A stretch of 7,480 nucleotides of DNA, taken from positions 1 through 7,480 of the forward strand of contig JAJFHB010000146.1 of the NCBI GenBank assembly GCA_021775795.1. Reading direction: 5' to 3'. A program made the position numbers and the translations under genes. The stretch comes from Hyphomicrobiales bacterium (lineage in GTDB: Bacteria > Pseudomonadota > Alphaproteobacteria > Rhizobiales > JAJFHB01). A model generated the notes under the pieces. The model saw only the letters and a program-made list of their open reading frames with translations. It had not been told where the DNA came from and did not search any database. Shown piece by piece: positions 1-6,047 of this stretch. Every line of letters starts with the position of its first letter. Position 1 is the first letter of the stretch.

Positions 1-740
1 GCGAAATCGCACTGGCTGCAGCCATGAACCATGCAAATGTGCCGGTGCGTCGAAAACCAAGAATAGCGCTGCTACCCACAGGCGATGAACTGGTCACACC
101 AGGCACATCACCTCGCCGCGAACAGATCATTGCTTCAAACAATTACGGCCTGGCCGCCATGGTCGAAAGCTGCGGCGGTGAGGCTATTGATCTTGGCATT
201 GCTCCTGATGACCTCGCTGCGCTGCGGGCACAGATAGACGCCGTGAACAACGTGGATATTCTAGTGACGCTGGGCGGGGCATCGGTGGGTGATCACGACC
301 TTGTCCATAAGGCACTAACAGATTGTGGCATGAGGCCGGATTTCTGGAAAATTGCCATGCGACCGGGAAAACCATTGATGTTCGGGCGCATCGGCGACCT
401 GCGAGTACTTGGCCTTCCGGGAAACCCCGTATCCTCCTTCGTCTGTGCTCACGTTTTCCTTCGCCCCCTGATAGACGCCCTGTTGGGGTATGCATCAAGG
501 CAAACACGTAACACAGCCCTTCTTGGCGAAGACATTGGCGCCAATGACGAACGGCAGGACTACATGCGCGCACTCCTCAGCGAGGATGGGAACGGCCGCC
601 TCATCGCAACCCCGTTCGAAAAACAGGATAGTTCGATGCTGCGCACTTTCACTGCAGCAGACTGTCTGGTCATCAGACCTCCCCATGACAAAGCGCGAGA
701 GGCCGGGGAAAGTGTCGAAATCGTCGAAATCGACATCTAG
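1..740 (+). CDS. moeA: Molybdopterin molybdotransferase MoeA, 3' part (5' end outside window)
   Basis: MoeA inserts molybdate into adenylylated molybdopterin in the cytoplasm, the last step of molybdenum cofactor synthesis. The frame is already open at base 3 (EIALAAAMNHANVPV...), so the ATG at 24 is an internal methionine and the true start lies to the left. About 245 codons are present, roughly the C-terminal 60% of a ~400-residue protein. Visible family motifs in order are TGDELV opening the molybdopterin-binding (MoCF/MogA-like) domain, SNNYGLAAMVESCGG, the glycine-rich LGGASVGDHD loop with its acidic residue, KIAMRPGKPLMFG, and GLPGNPVSS. A C-terminal domain IV of about 75 residues follows and ends normally (EIVEIDI, TAG), with no frameshift. 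lexA follows on the same strand 334 bases later and has its own operator, so co-transcription is not needed. The family call is secure; the only alternative would be a MoeA paralogue. Confidence 0.95.
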   Translation, partial: EIALAAAMNHANVPVRRKPRIALLPTGDELVTPGTSPRREQIIASNNYGLAAMVESCGGEAIDLGIAPDDLAALRAQIDAVNNVDILVTLGGASVGDHDLVHKALTDCGMRPDFWKIAMRPGKPLMFGRIGDLRVLGLPGNPVSSFVCAHVFLRPLIDALLGYASRQTRNTALLGEDIGANDERQDYMRALLSEDGNGRLIATPFEKQDSSMLRTFTAADCLVIRPPHDKAREAGESVEIVEIDI

Positions 741-996
741 CTCAATCTCGAATCACCGCGGATACAGGCAACAAAAAACCGTCACAGTCGCCTCAAGCTA
801 TCTGGGCACGCCCCACGAACCTCCCTTCCCAAACACAGCCACCGCCAAACACAGTTCAATCCGCGAAACTCCATCCGTTGGCGGAGCAACCCCAAAACCC
901 GCATAATTCTGCAATTTTTGCTGTCTCAGATTGTCCCGAGGGGTAACTGGCCGTGTTCTCTCAATGAATTTTGTTTACTCCCCCTTAAGTGTTGCC

Positions 997-1011
997 GAAC
1001 ATAACTAGAAC
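997..1011 (-). promoter_or_regulatory. LexA operator (alphaproteobacterial SOS box), perfect GTTC-N7-GTTC read on the minus strand
   Basis: The plus strand reads GAAC-ATAACTA-GAAC, an exact match to the direct-repeat SOS box known from alphaproteobacteria. It lies 63 bases upstream of the lexA start and overlaps the AT-rich candidate promoter. The natural inference is that LexA represses its own gene here and that the gene is released after DNA damage. Confidence 0.88.
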
Positions 1012-1021
1012 ATATAAAGAT

Positions 1022-1036
1022 GTTTATGATTTGTTC
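1022..1036 (+). promoter_or_regulatory. Second, imperfect LexA operator (GTTT-N7-GTTC)
   Basis: The sequence GTTT-ATGATTT-GTTC differs from the GTTC-N7-GTTC box at one position. It has the opposite orientation to the perfect box at 997-1011, with centres 25 bases apart, so the two together form a symmetric pair. It ends 38 bases before the lexA ATG. A lower-affinity second LexA site is inferred; binding cannot be shown from sequence alone. Confidence 0.55.
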
Positions 1037-1074
1037 TACATCTGGAAACATTTGAAGCGGAGCTGGACGCAATC

Positions 1075-1779
1075 ATGCTGACGCGTAAACAACACGACCT
1101 TTTAATGTTCATCCATGAACGCCTCAAAGAAACCGGCGTCCCTCCTTCATTTGAAGAAATGAAAGACGCCCTGGATTTGCGTTCAAAGTCCGGCATCCAC
1201 AGACTGATGACCGCACTGGAAGAGCGCGGCTTCATCAGGCGCCTCCCTCACCGGGCGCGGGCAGTGGAAATCGTCAAGCTACCGGAGTCCGTAAACCCCG
1301 GCCTGGCATCAGCGAAACGCGGCTTCAATCCAAGCGTGATCGAGGGAAGCCTCGGCCGTGTACGTCAGGAAGTAGAGGAAAACGGTAAGGAAACACCACG
1401 AGCAACCGTACCGGTGATGGGACGAATTGCTGCCGGTGTTCCCATATCAGCTATCCAGGACCACTCGCACAATATCGCTGTTCCGCCGGAAATGTTGTCG
1501 AGCGGTGAGCATTTCGCGCTGGAGGTCAAGGGTGATTCGATGATCGAAGCCGGCATTCTTGATGGCGACACGGTCGTTATTCAGCGCTCTGACACCGCGA
1601 ATAATGGTGAAATCGTTGTGGCATTGGTCGATGATGAAGAGGCAACTCTAAAACGATTGCGACGCAAGGGTGATTCAATCGCTCTGGAAGCAGCCAACAA
1701 TGCCTATGAAACCAGGATTTTCGGGCCAGACAGGGTTCACGTTCAAGGGCGCCTGGTCGGCTTGCTGAGACGATACTGA
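1075..1779 (+). CDS. lexA: LexA repressor, SOS regulon autorepressor / self-cleaving peptidase S24
   Basis: LexA represses DNA-damage genes and cleaves itself when stimulated by RecA filaments. The 234-residue protein starts [17 protein letters not shown]. Its N-terminal winged helix-turn-helix spans about residues 1-65, with the recognition-helix region [17 protein letters not shown] at 36-52. The peptidase S24 domain carries the scissile Ala120-Gly121 bond (GRIAAGVP), nucleophile Ser155 ([10 protein letters not shown]) and general base Lys193 (ATLKRL). The cleavage-to-Ser distance (35) equals that in E. coli LexA, and Ser-to-Lys is 38 against 37. The protein is longer than E. coli LexA (202), mostly because of an extended linker at about 70-110, as is usual in alphaproteobacteria. 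The ATG is supported by the family N-terminus and by GCGGAG/GGAC purine tracts upstream. Two SOS boxes precede it. It converges with the comEC group, leaving a 41-base gap. Confidence 0.97.
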   Translation: MLTRKQHDLLMFIHERLKETGVPPSFEEMKDALDLRSKSGIHRLMTALEERGFIRRLPHRARAVEIVKLPESVNPGLASAKRGFNPSVIEGSLGRVRQEVEENGKETPRATVPVMGRIAAGVPISAIQDHSHNIAVPPEMLSSGEHFALEVKGDSMIEAGILDGDTVVIQRSDTANNGEIVVALVDDEEATLKRLRRKGDSIALEAANNAYETRIFGPDRVHVQGRLVGLLRRY

Positions 1780-1820
1780 CGCCGGTACTCCGTCATAAGA
1801 TCTGCACGAAGTTCCTCGTC

Positions 1821-1994
1821 TCACCTTAGGAAACCAAAGAGATAGTGGCTCCAATCCTGAAGTTTGCCGGCAATCCGTTCGAGACTGTCTGCAAGCTTGT
1901 CCTCAACGTTTCGCTCATGCCCATCATCAGCGCCTGATGACGCACCTGAGCAATCCTGATCGTCATCGCCCGCTTTTTCAATTTCATCACTCAT
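1821..1994 (-). CDS. Small acidic hypothetical protein translationally coupled to comEC (57 aa)
   Basis: I do not recognise this family. The ORF of 57 codons begins at an ATG inside the end of comEC; the two share 8 bases (ATGAGTGA), a typical arrangement for translational coupling. A strong ribosome-binding site, GGAAGG at 2008-2003 on the minus strand, sits 8 bases before the ATG. The frame extends 28 codons further upstream inside comEC, but that part has no separate support. The protein begins MSDEIEKAGDDDQD. Residues 1 to about 30 are very acidic and Ser/Gly/Asp-rich, probably disordered. The rest (from NVEDKLADSLERIAG to LFGFLR) looks like an amphipathic helix with an aromatic, hydrophobic end. 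No signal peptide or clear membrane span is visible. It stops 41 bases from the end of convergent lexA. It could be a ComEC accessory peptide or simply a chance ORF; the overlap and the RBS favour a real gene. Confidence 0.6.
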   Translation of the reverse strand: MSDEIEKAGDDDQDCSGASSGADDGHERNVEDKLADSLERIAGKLQDWSHYLFGFLR

Positions 1995-4104
1995 TATCAG
2001 AACCTTCCACCGGCAGCGGCCGCGCCGCCCCTGGCACCCAGGGGCGCGTTCCAAGCTCTTCGCGCGCTGTGTGGACAATCAACTCACCCTCATCCCAGTA
2101 TATCGAGTGTGCTCCATTGTTATAGACATCCCACCAGTCAATTAGGATTGCAGGTCCATCACATCCAGAGCCGATGGGAATGCGGGCGATGACAACATCA
2201 ACACGCCCGCAGGCATCCCACAACGCTGATGCGTGAGTAATCCATGCAACAGCGACACCATCAATCGTGACACCAAAACACCCGTGCTGATCACATGACA
2301 GCCCGGCACGCTGCTTTGCTTCACTCAGCGTGACCGCATCCCCATCTGCGCTTAGCCACCGTTCCGCAGCAAACCGTCCAGCACGGCTATTAGTCAGAAC
2401 AAGTTCGCCATCTGCATTTCGTAGCGCCATGGTCTTGGCTTCCCGCTCAACCAGAATAGCAGGCTCTGACCGCACGCCTCCGCTGGCAATGCCACCTGCA
2501 ATCAACAGCACGCCCAGAAGACGCCATGCGTGTTGCCACAAACTCAGCCACAACATACCGCCAACGACCATGAGCGCAGATACAAACGGAATGGCGCCAA
2601 CAACACTGACCGCACCTGGAAACTCTGCAACCCATCGGGCCACAACAATAATGACGCCGGTTCCCCAAGCAGCAAGAGGCAGGACCAGTTGCTCGCCACC
2701 AAACGGCATCACCAGCACCGATAGCAATGCCAACGGCATCACCAGCATTGCCATGATTGGAACCGCAAAAAGGTTCCCGACCACGCCATAGGAAGCAAAG
2801 GTGTGAAAATGAAAGGTGCCTACCGGTCCCGTGGCGAGCCCCGCCAACACTGTCGTCGTTACCACGCCGGAAAAATAAAACACCAGGCGGCGGGCGACAA
2901 CGATGAAACGCGTTCCTGTCGCCTTTGCGGTATACGCCACCCGGCTTCGCCAAGCGCCATACCACTCGTAAAAACCAATAAGAACGGTAACGGTGATGAA
3001 TGACATCTGGAAACTGACATCAACAATGCTCTGCGGGCGAAGAAGAAGGATAGCCATTGCAGCCAACGCGACGTTGCGGATGCTGATTGCCGGGCGGTCA
3101 ACGAGTATCGCCAGGAACATTATAGAGATCATGATGAAGGCGCGTTGCGTCGACACCGAAGCTCCGGATAAAACGAGATAGGCACAGGCCATTAGCAGCG
3201 CTGTGACCGCCGACCATTTCTTGATGGGAAAGCGGAGCGCCAGAGATGGAAAAAGGGCAAGAAATGCCCGAACCGCTCCGAACATTGTCGCCCCCACCAG
3301 AGCCATATGCAAACCAGATATTGCCAGAAGATGAGCAAGACCGGCCGCTCTCAGCTCACTTACGGTTTCACTACTGAGATCGGCACGGGCACCGGTCGTC
3401 ACGGCAACAAGAAAAGCTGACGACTGCCCTTCGACAATACCGGATATTCGGTCAGCAACACCAATCCGTAGCCCATGAATGAGCGCCGTAAGACGCACGT
3501 TCCAGGGTGCAGGACCGATATCCACATCTTTTGCAGGACTACCAAAAATCTGCGCGGTTCCACCGATGCCCTCAAACCAGGCTCTGCGGGCGAAATTGAA
3601 CGCACCAGGCTCGACTGGCCCCGGCAAGGGTTCCAACCGCACAGACGCATTAATGGCAGTGCCAACAACTACGGTTTCAGCACCATACAGATTCAAACGA
3701 ATTTTCTGCGGTGTATCGTCAAGTTCCCAATCCGCGATGTGATCAACACGTAATACGGCCCGTTGCACACCTCCCTTGCGTTCTGCGCGCTCGATCCAAC
3801 CATGCAAATCCACAATAGACGTTCGTTTATGGATGATCGCGGTGCCGCCCCAGTCTGCATGAGCCTTTGCAACGGCAAAGCCGCATACGAGACTTCCGAT
3901 GACCAATGCAGTAACCAGATGGCCTCGTCGCACCAGAACGAAACAAGCAGCGAGACACAACACGGCAGCACTCACGACAAGTTCCGCACTCGGTTCGGCT
4001 TTCAAACCATAATAAGCGGCCGCTCCACCCCCCACGAGCACCGGAACCCACAGGACCCACCTGTCACGTTCTTGGTCAAGGAGGGCAGCAAGACGCCAGG
4101 GCAT
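1987..4104 (-). CDS. comEC: ComEC/Rec2-type competence membrane protein
   Basis: ComEC forms the inner-membrane channel for incoming single-stranded DNA in natural transformation. The 705-residue protein has N-terminal hydrophobic segments (about 15-80) and a soluble DUF4131-like region (about 85-210). The Competence domain (about 225-495) has many hydrophobic helices and the family signatures AGLAHLLAISGLHMALVG (254-271), LSGASVSTQRAF (312-323), RPQSIVDVSFQMSF (356-369) and SYGVVGNLFAVPI (438-450). More hydrophobic segments reach about residue 540. The soluble tail (about 545-705) lacks the HxHxDH metal motif of the metallo-beta-lactamase domain found in Bacillus-type ComEC, as in other alphaproteobacterial homologues I recall. 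It contains cysteines at 604, 609, 632 and 648. An in-frame TGA lies three codons upstream of the chosen ATG; AAAGG 13 bases upstream is a weak ribosome site. Whether the host is transformable is unknown. Confidence 0.93.
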   Translation of the reverse strand: MPWRLAALLDQERDRWVLWVPVLVGGGAAAYYGLKAEPSAELVVSAAVLCLAACFVLVRRGHLVTALVIGSLVCGFAVAKAHADWGGTAIIHKRTSIVDLHGWIERAERKGGVQRAVLRVDHIADWELDDTPQKIRLNLYGAETVVVGTAINASVRLEPLPGPVEPGAFNFARRAWFEGIGGTAQIFGSPAKDVDIGPAPWNVRLTALIHGLRIGVADRISGIVEGQSSAFLVAVTTGARADLSSETVSELRAAGLAHLLAISGLHMALVGATMFGAVRAFLALFPSLALRFPIKKWSAVTALLMACAYLVLSGASVSTQRAFIMISIMFLAILVDRPAISIRNVALAAMAILLLRPQSIVDVSFQMSFITVTVLIGFYEWYGAWRSRVAYTAKATGTRFIVVARRLVFYFSGVVTTTVLAGLATGPVGTFHFHTFASYGVVGNLFAVPIMAMLVMPLALLSVLVMPFGGEQLVLPLAAWGTGVIIVVARWVAEFPGAVSVVGAIPFVSALMVVGGMLWLSLWQHAWRLLGVLLIAGGIASGGVRSEPAILVEREAKTMALRNADGELVLTNSRAGRFAAERWLSADGDAVTLSEAKQRAGLSCDQHGCFGVTIDGVAVAWITHASALWDACGRVDVVIARIPIGSGCDGPAILIDWWDVYNNGAHSIYWDEGELIVHTAREELGTRPWVPGAARPLPVEGSDNE
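2003..2008 (-). promoter_or_regulatory. Ribosome-binding site of the small ORF, inside the comEC 3' end
   Basis: The minus strand reads GGAAGG, followed by an 8-base spacer and ATG at 1994. It lies within the last codons of comEC and decides the start of the 57-residue ORF rather than the longer in-frame extension. Confidence 0.6.
2026..2046 (-). repeat. Very stable GC-rich hairpin near the comEC 3' end
   Basis: A perfect 9-bp inverted repeat, CGCCCCTGG / CCAGGGGCG (plus strand), encloses a 3-base loop. It encodes part of PWVPGAARP near the ComEC C-terminus. It is 17 bases upstream (in transcript direction) of the small ORF's ribosome-binding site and next to another GC-rich run (2011-2025). 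A role in pausing or coupling is speculative; the inverted repeat itself is plain. Confidence 0.5.
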
Positions 4105-4419
4105 CGCAGGTCATGTACCTTTCATGTCGCAAACTCCGCGTCAAAAGCCCCTAGCTTCCAGAAATCCCAAATTGCAGAAGCCCAAACTTGCAGAAAATGA
4201 CAATCCGTACCTCAATACAACCACGCACGGCAAAACGGGCGGGCTTTAAAAGATACATCACCGCTCGAGCTTCTACCAAACGGGATCATACTTACTCTCT
4301 GTTCCGACCTGTGTTAAAGGCAGGAGCCTGAACACTGAAGAATCCTGGGCGCGAAAGCTTGCTTCCTTCCGCCTATTCAACTCTGACAACAGCAACTCCC
4401 ATCAAAGGTATTAGGACCC
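4105..4419. other. Divergent comEC-gltX intergenic region
   Basis: This 315-base spacer must hold the promoters of comEC (leftward) and gltX (rightward). No believable gene is present. The comEC-proximal part has a three-unit 16-base tandem repeat, annotated separately. On the gltX side a weak promoter candidate is TCGAGC (4265-4270), 16 bases, CATACT (4287-4292). The palindrome CAGGAGCCTG lies at 4321-4330. Before the gltX ATG are AAAGG (4404-4408) and AGGA (4413-4416). No SOS box of the GTTC-N7-GTTC type was found here. Confidence 0.5.
4148..4195 (-). repeat. Three tandem 16-base direct repeats upstream of comEC
   Basis: Read on the minus strand, three adjacent 16-base units occupy 4195-4180, 4179-4164 and 4163-4148. 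They are TTCTGCAAGTTTGGGC, TTCTGCAATTTGGGAT and TTCTGGAAGCTAGGGG. All start TTCTGSAA and contain GGG near the end; no convincing fourth unit is seen on either side. The array ends 43 bases before the comEC ATG, in its probable promoter or 5' leader. Iterated binding sites for a regulator are a possible reading; replication slippage is another. Confidence 0.6.
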
Positions 4420-5838
4420 ATGACAAGTCCCGTGGTGACCAGATTTGCGCCATCCCCAACAGGCTTTCTTCATATCGGAGGTGCACGGACCGCCCTCTTC
4501 AATTGGCTGTTCGCACGCCATCACAATGGAAAAATGCTGCTCCGCATCGAAGACACGGATCGCCAACGCTCCACACAGGGCGCAATTGACGCCATCCTTG
4601 ATGGTCTCCGCTGGCTGGGGCTTGATTGGGAAGGAGAGCCGTTCTTCCAACATCAGCATCTTGAGAGGCACGCGGATATCGCACAGCTACTGCTGGACAG
4701 CGGAAAAGCGTACAAGTGCTACTGCACGTCGGAAGAACTGGAAAAGATGCGTGAGGCAGCCCGCGAAGCAGGCAGAGCGGCCTCATATGATGGTACCTGG
4801 CGCGATCGCGACGCTTCAGAAGCGCCAGAAGGCATAAAACCGGTCATTCGCTTCCGCAGCCCCGAGAATGGCGTGACGACCGTGGAAGATCACGTCCAGG
4901 GAAGTGTGACCGTTTCAAACAGCGAACTGGACGACCTCATTATCCTTCGCAGCGATGGCACCCCAACCTACAATTTGTCAGTTGTGGTTGATGATCATGA
5001 CATGGGTGTGACCCACGTAATCCGTGGTGATGATCATCTCACAAATGCTGCTCGGCAAAGCCAGATTTATGAGGCCCTGGACTGGCCGGTTCCAGTATTT
5101 GCTCACATTCCACTGATTCACGGTTCCGATGGAGCCAAGCTCTCCAAACGGCATGGCGCCCTTGGCGTTGAAGCCTATCGGGACATGGGATACCTGCCGC
5201 CCGCCTTGCGGAACTATCTCGTCCGGCTGGGTTGGAGCCACGGTGATGAAGAAATCATTTCAACCGAACAGATGGTTGAGTGGTTCGGGCTTGAGGCCAT
5301 CGGAAAATCTCCCGCCCGGTTTGATTTTGACAAATTGAACAACCTTAATGCCCACTATTTGCGCGCCACGGAAGATGAAACGCTTGTCTCAGAACTGAAG
5401 CAGTTCTGGCAAACGTCGGACGCATTTTCAGATTTGCATGACAAACTTAATCCTGAACGGACGGACCAGCTGCAACTTGCCCTGGCGCCTCTGAAAGAAC
5501 GTGCCAAAACCCTGATTGACTTGTCGGAAGGCGCTTCCTTTGTATTTGCCGAGCGCCCCCTCACCCTCGAAGACGGAGCAGCAAAGTTCATTGACGAGGA
5601 AGCAAGGCGCACACTTGCAGCGCTTTGCCCAGAGCTGGAAGCGCTTGGCAAATGGTCGCTTGCCACCGTCGAGGCGGCCATACGAAGTTTCACCGAACAG
5701 CAGGGCTTAAAGCTTGGAAAAGTGGCGCAGCCTCTCCGCGCGGCTCTTACCGGCACAACAAAATCACCAGGAATTTTTGACGTTCTTAATATTCTTGGGC
5801 GAGAAGAAACGCTTGACCGCATTCGCGATCAACTATGA
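4420..5838 (+). CDS. gltX: Glutamyl-tRNA synthetase (class I aminoacyl-tRNA synthetase)
   Basis: This cytoplasmic enzyme charges tRNA-Glu with glutamate using ATP. In bacteria without GlnRS, as most alphaproteobacteria are, GluRS also misacylates tRNA-Gln for the GatCAB amidotransferase; that role is inferred. The 472-residue length is normal. The catalytic domain opens [14 protein letters not shown] with the HIGH-type motif HIGG at 18-21. [10 protein letters not shown] (41-50) follows, and the KMSKS-type motif is KLSKR (240-244) in [15 protein letters not shown]. The C-terminal part from about 320 is the helical anticodon-binding region. In the insertion corresponding to the E. coli zinc site, Cys100 and Cys102 remain, but the later ligands are replaced (YDGTW, Trp127), so zinc is probably not bound. 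The ATG fits the family N-terminus and has AGGA just upstream. gltA follows 209 bases downstream. Many alphaproteobacteria have two GltX paralogues; I cannot tell which this is. Confidence 0.95.
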   Translation: MTSPVVTRFAPSPTGFLHIGGARTALFNWLFARHHNGKMLLRIEDTDRQRSTQGAIDAILDGLRWLGLDWEGEPFFQHQHLERHADIAQLLLDSGKAYKCYCTSEELEKMREAAREAGRAASYDGTWRDRDASEAPEGIKPVIRFRSPENGVTTVEDHVQGSVTVSNSELDDLIILRSDGTPTYNLSVVVDDHDMGVTHVIRGDDHLTNAARQSQIYEALDWPVPVFAHIPLIHGSDGAKLSKRHGALGVEAYRDMGYLPPALRNYLVRLGWSHGDEEIISTEQMVEWFGLEAIGKSPARFDFDKLNNLNAHYLRATEDETLVSELKQFWQTSDAFSDLHDKLNPERTDQLQLALAPLKERAKTLIDLSEGASFVFAERPLTLEDGAAKFIDEEARRTLAALCPELEALGKWSLATVEAAIRSFTEQQGLKLGKVAQPLRAALTGTTKSPGIFDVLNILGREETLDRIRDQL

Positions 5839-5870
5839 ACTAGTGCACAATTTTTGGGCAACAGACTAAC

Positions 5871-5898
5871 TTGCCTCTTCTTGTGCCGCCTGTATTAT
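5871..5898 (+). promoter_or_regulatory. Candidate sigma70-type promoter for gltA
   Basis: A TTGCCT -35 element (5871-5876) and a TATTAT -10 element (5893-5898) are separated by 16 bases. This is the best -35/-10 pair in the gltX-gltA spacer and would give a leader of about 140 bases before the gltA start. Further -10-like TATNNT hexamers downstream (TATACT at 5985-5990, for example) lack a good -35, so alternative starts are possible. Confidence 0.45.
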
Positions 5899-6010
5899 GA
5901 ACACTACCTTCGTACATACGTCTGTATGCTGGAGGGGGGCCACATCAGTTTCACACCATACCAATGGCCCTGTGCTGCAAACTGTATACTCGGCGGCGCG
6001 CCTGTATCTT
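5890..6010 (+). repeat. Four dispersed CTGTATNNT repeats in the gltA leader
   Basis: The hexamer CTGTAT occurs at 5890-5895, 5922-5927, 5982-5987 and 6002-6007, always followed by two variable bases and T (TAT, GCT, ACT and CTT after CTG-TAT trimming, giving -10-like TATTAT, TATGCT, TATACT, TATCTT). The copies start 32, 60 and 20 bases apart, all on the plus strand. One hexamer is expected well under once by chance in this length. They may be regulator sites or multiple -10 elements; the function is unknown. Confidence 0.5.
5937..5970 (+). other. Possible leader hairpin upstream of gltA
   Basis: GGGCCA at 5937-5942 and TGGCCC at 5965-5970 are perfectly complementary, with a 22-base loop, directly after a G-rich run (GGAGGGGGG from 5931). 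A smaller inverted repeat, CATAC / GTATG (5915-5919 and 5924-5928), lies just before. These suggest a folded 5' leader, but nothing matches a riboswitch class I know. Confidence 0.3.
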
Positions 6011-6038
6011 TTAGATGAATGTTTTTTCTTACACGCAT

Positions 6039-6043
6039 GGGAA
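6039..6043 (+). promoter_or_regulatory. Purine tract supporting the gltA start at 6048
   Basis: GGGAA ends 4 bases before ATG 6048. The in-frame ATG at 6015 has no purine-rich sequence in front (preceded by ATCTTTTAG). Together with the family N-terminus this favours 6048 as the start. Confidence 0.4.
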
Positions 6044-6047
6044 CCAC

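Larger units (their letters stand above)
741..1074. other. moeA-lexA intergenic region with short repeats and the lexA control region
   Basis: This 334-base stretch has no credible gene. The left 230 bases are C- and A-rich. They contain a 10-base direct repeat, CCAAACACAG, at 829-838 and 845-854 (period 16). They also contain an inverted repeat, CCGCCAA at 842-848 with TTGGCGG at 878-884 (29-base loop), which could form a hairpin downstream of moeA but has no T-run behind it. The right end is AT-rich and carries the lexA operators. A possible lexA promoter there is TTGCCG (992-997) with TATAAA (1013-1018); its 15-base spacing is short, so that assignment is weak. Confidence 0.6.

Noticed and set aside
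490..906. 138-codon plus-strand ORF overlapping the moeA 3' end and the spacer.
   Set aside because: Shadow frame of moeA with low-complexity Ser/Thr/Arg composition, no ribosome site and no family resemblance.
1777..1795. TGACG/CGTCA inverted repeat overlapping the lexA stop, considered as a terminator.
   Set aside because: Only a 5-bp stem with a 9-base loop and no T-run.
2330..4200. Several plus-strand ORFs of 60-150 codons opposite comEC.
   Set aside because: Antisense shadows of the comEC reading frame, rich in Arg/Thr/Pro, with no starts supported by ribosome sites.
4300..4316. GTTC-like sequence upstream of gltX, considered as a further SOS box.
   Set aside because: The second half-site does not fall at N7; the match fails.
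5857..5875. GGCAA/TTGCC inverted repeat after gltX, considered as a terminator.
   Set aside because: Short stem, no T-run, and it overlaps the candidate gltA -35 element.
5964..6014. 16-codon leader ORF (MALCCKLYTRRRACIF) in frame with, and ending just before, the gltA ATG at 6015.
   Set aside because: The G-rich tract that could serve as a ribosome site is over 20 bases away, the start falls inside the hairpin stem, and there is no run of a regulatory amino acid.
6015..6047. Longer gltA start at 6015, adding 11 residues.
   Set aside because: No ribosome-binding site, and the added residues do not resemble citrate synthase N-termini; 6048 fits better.
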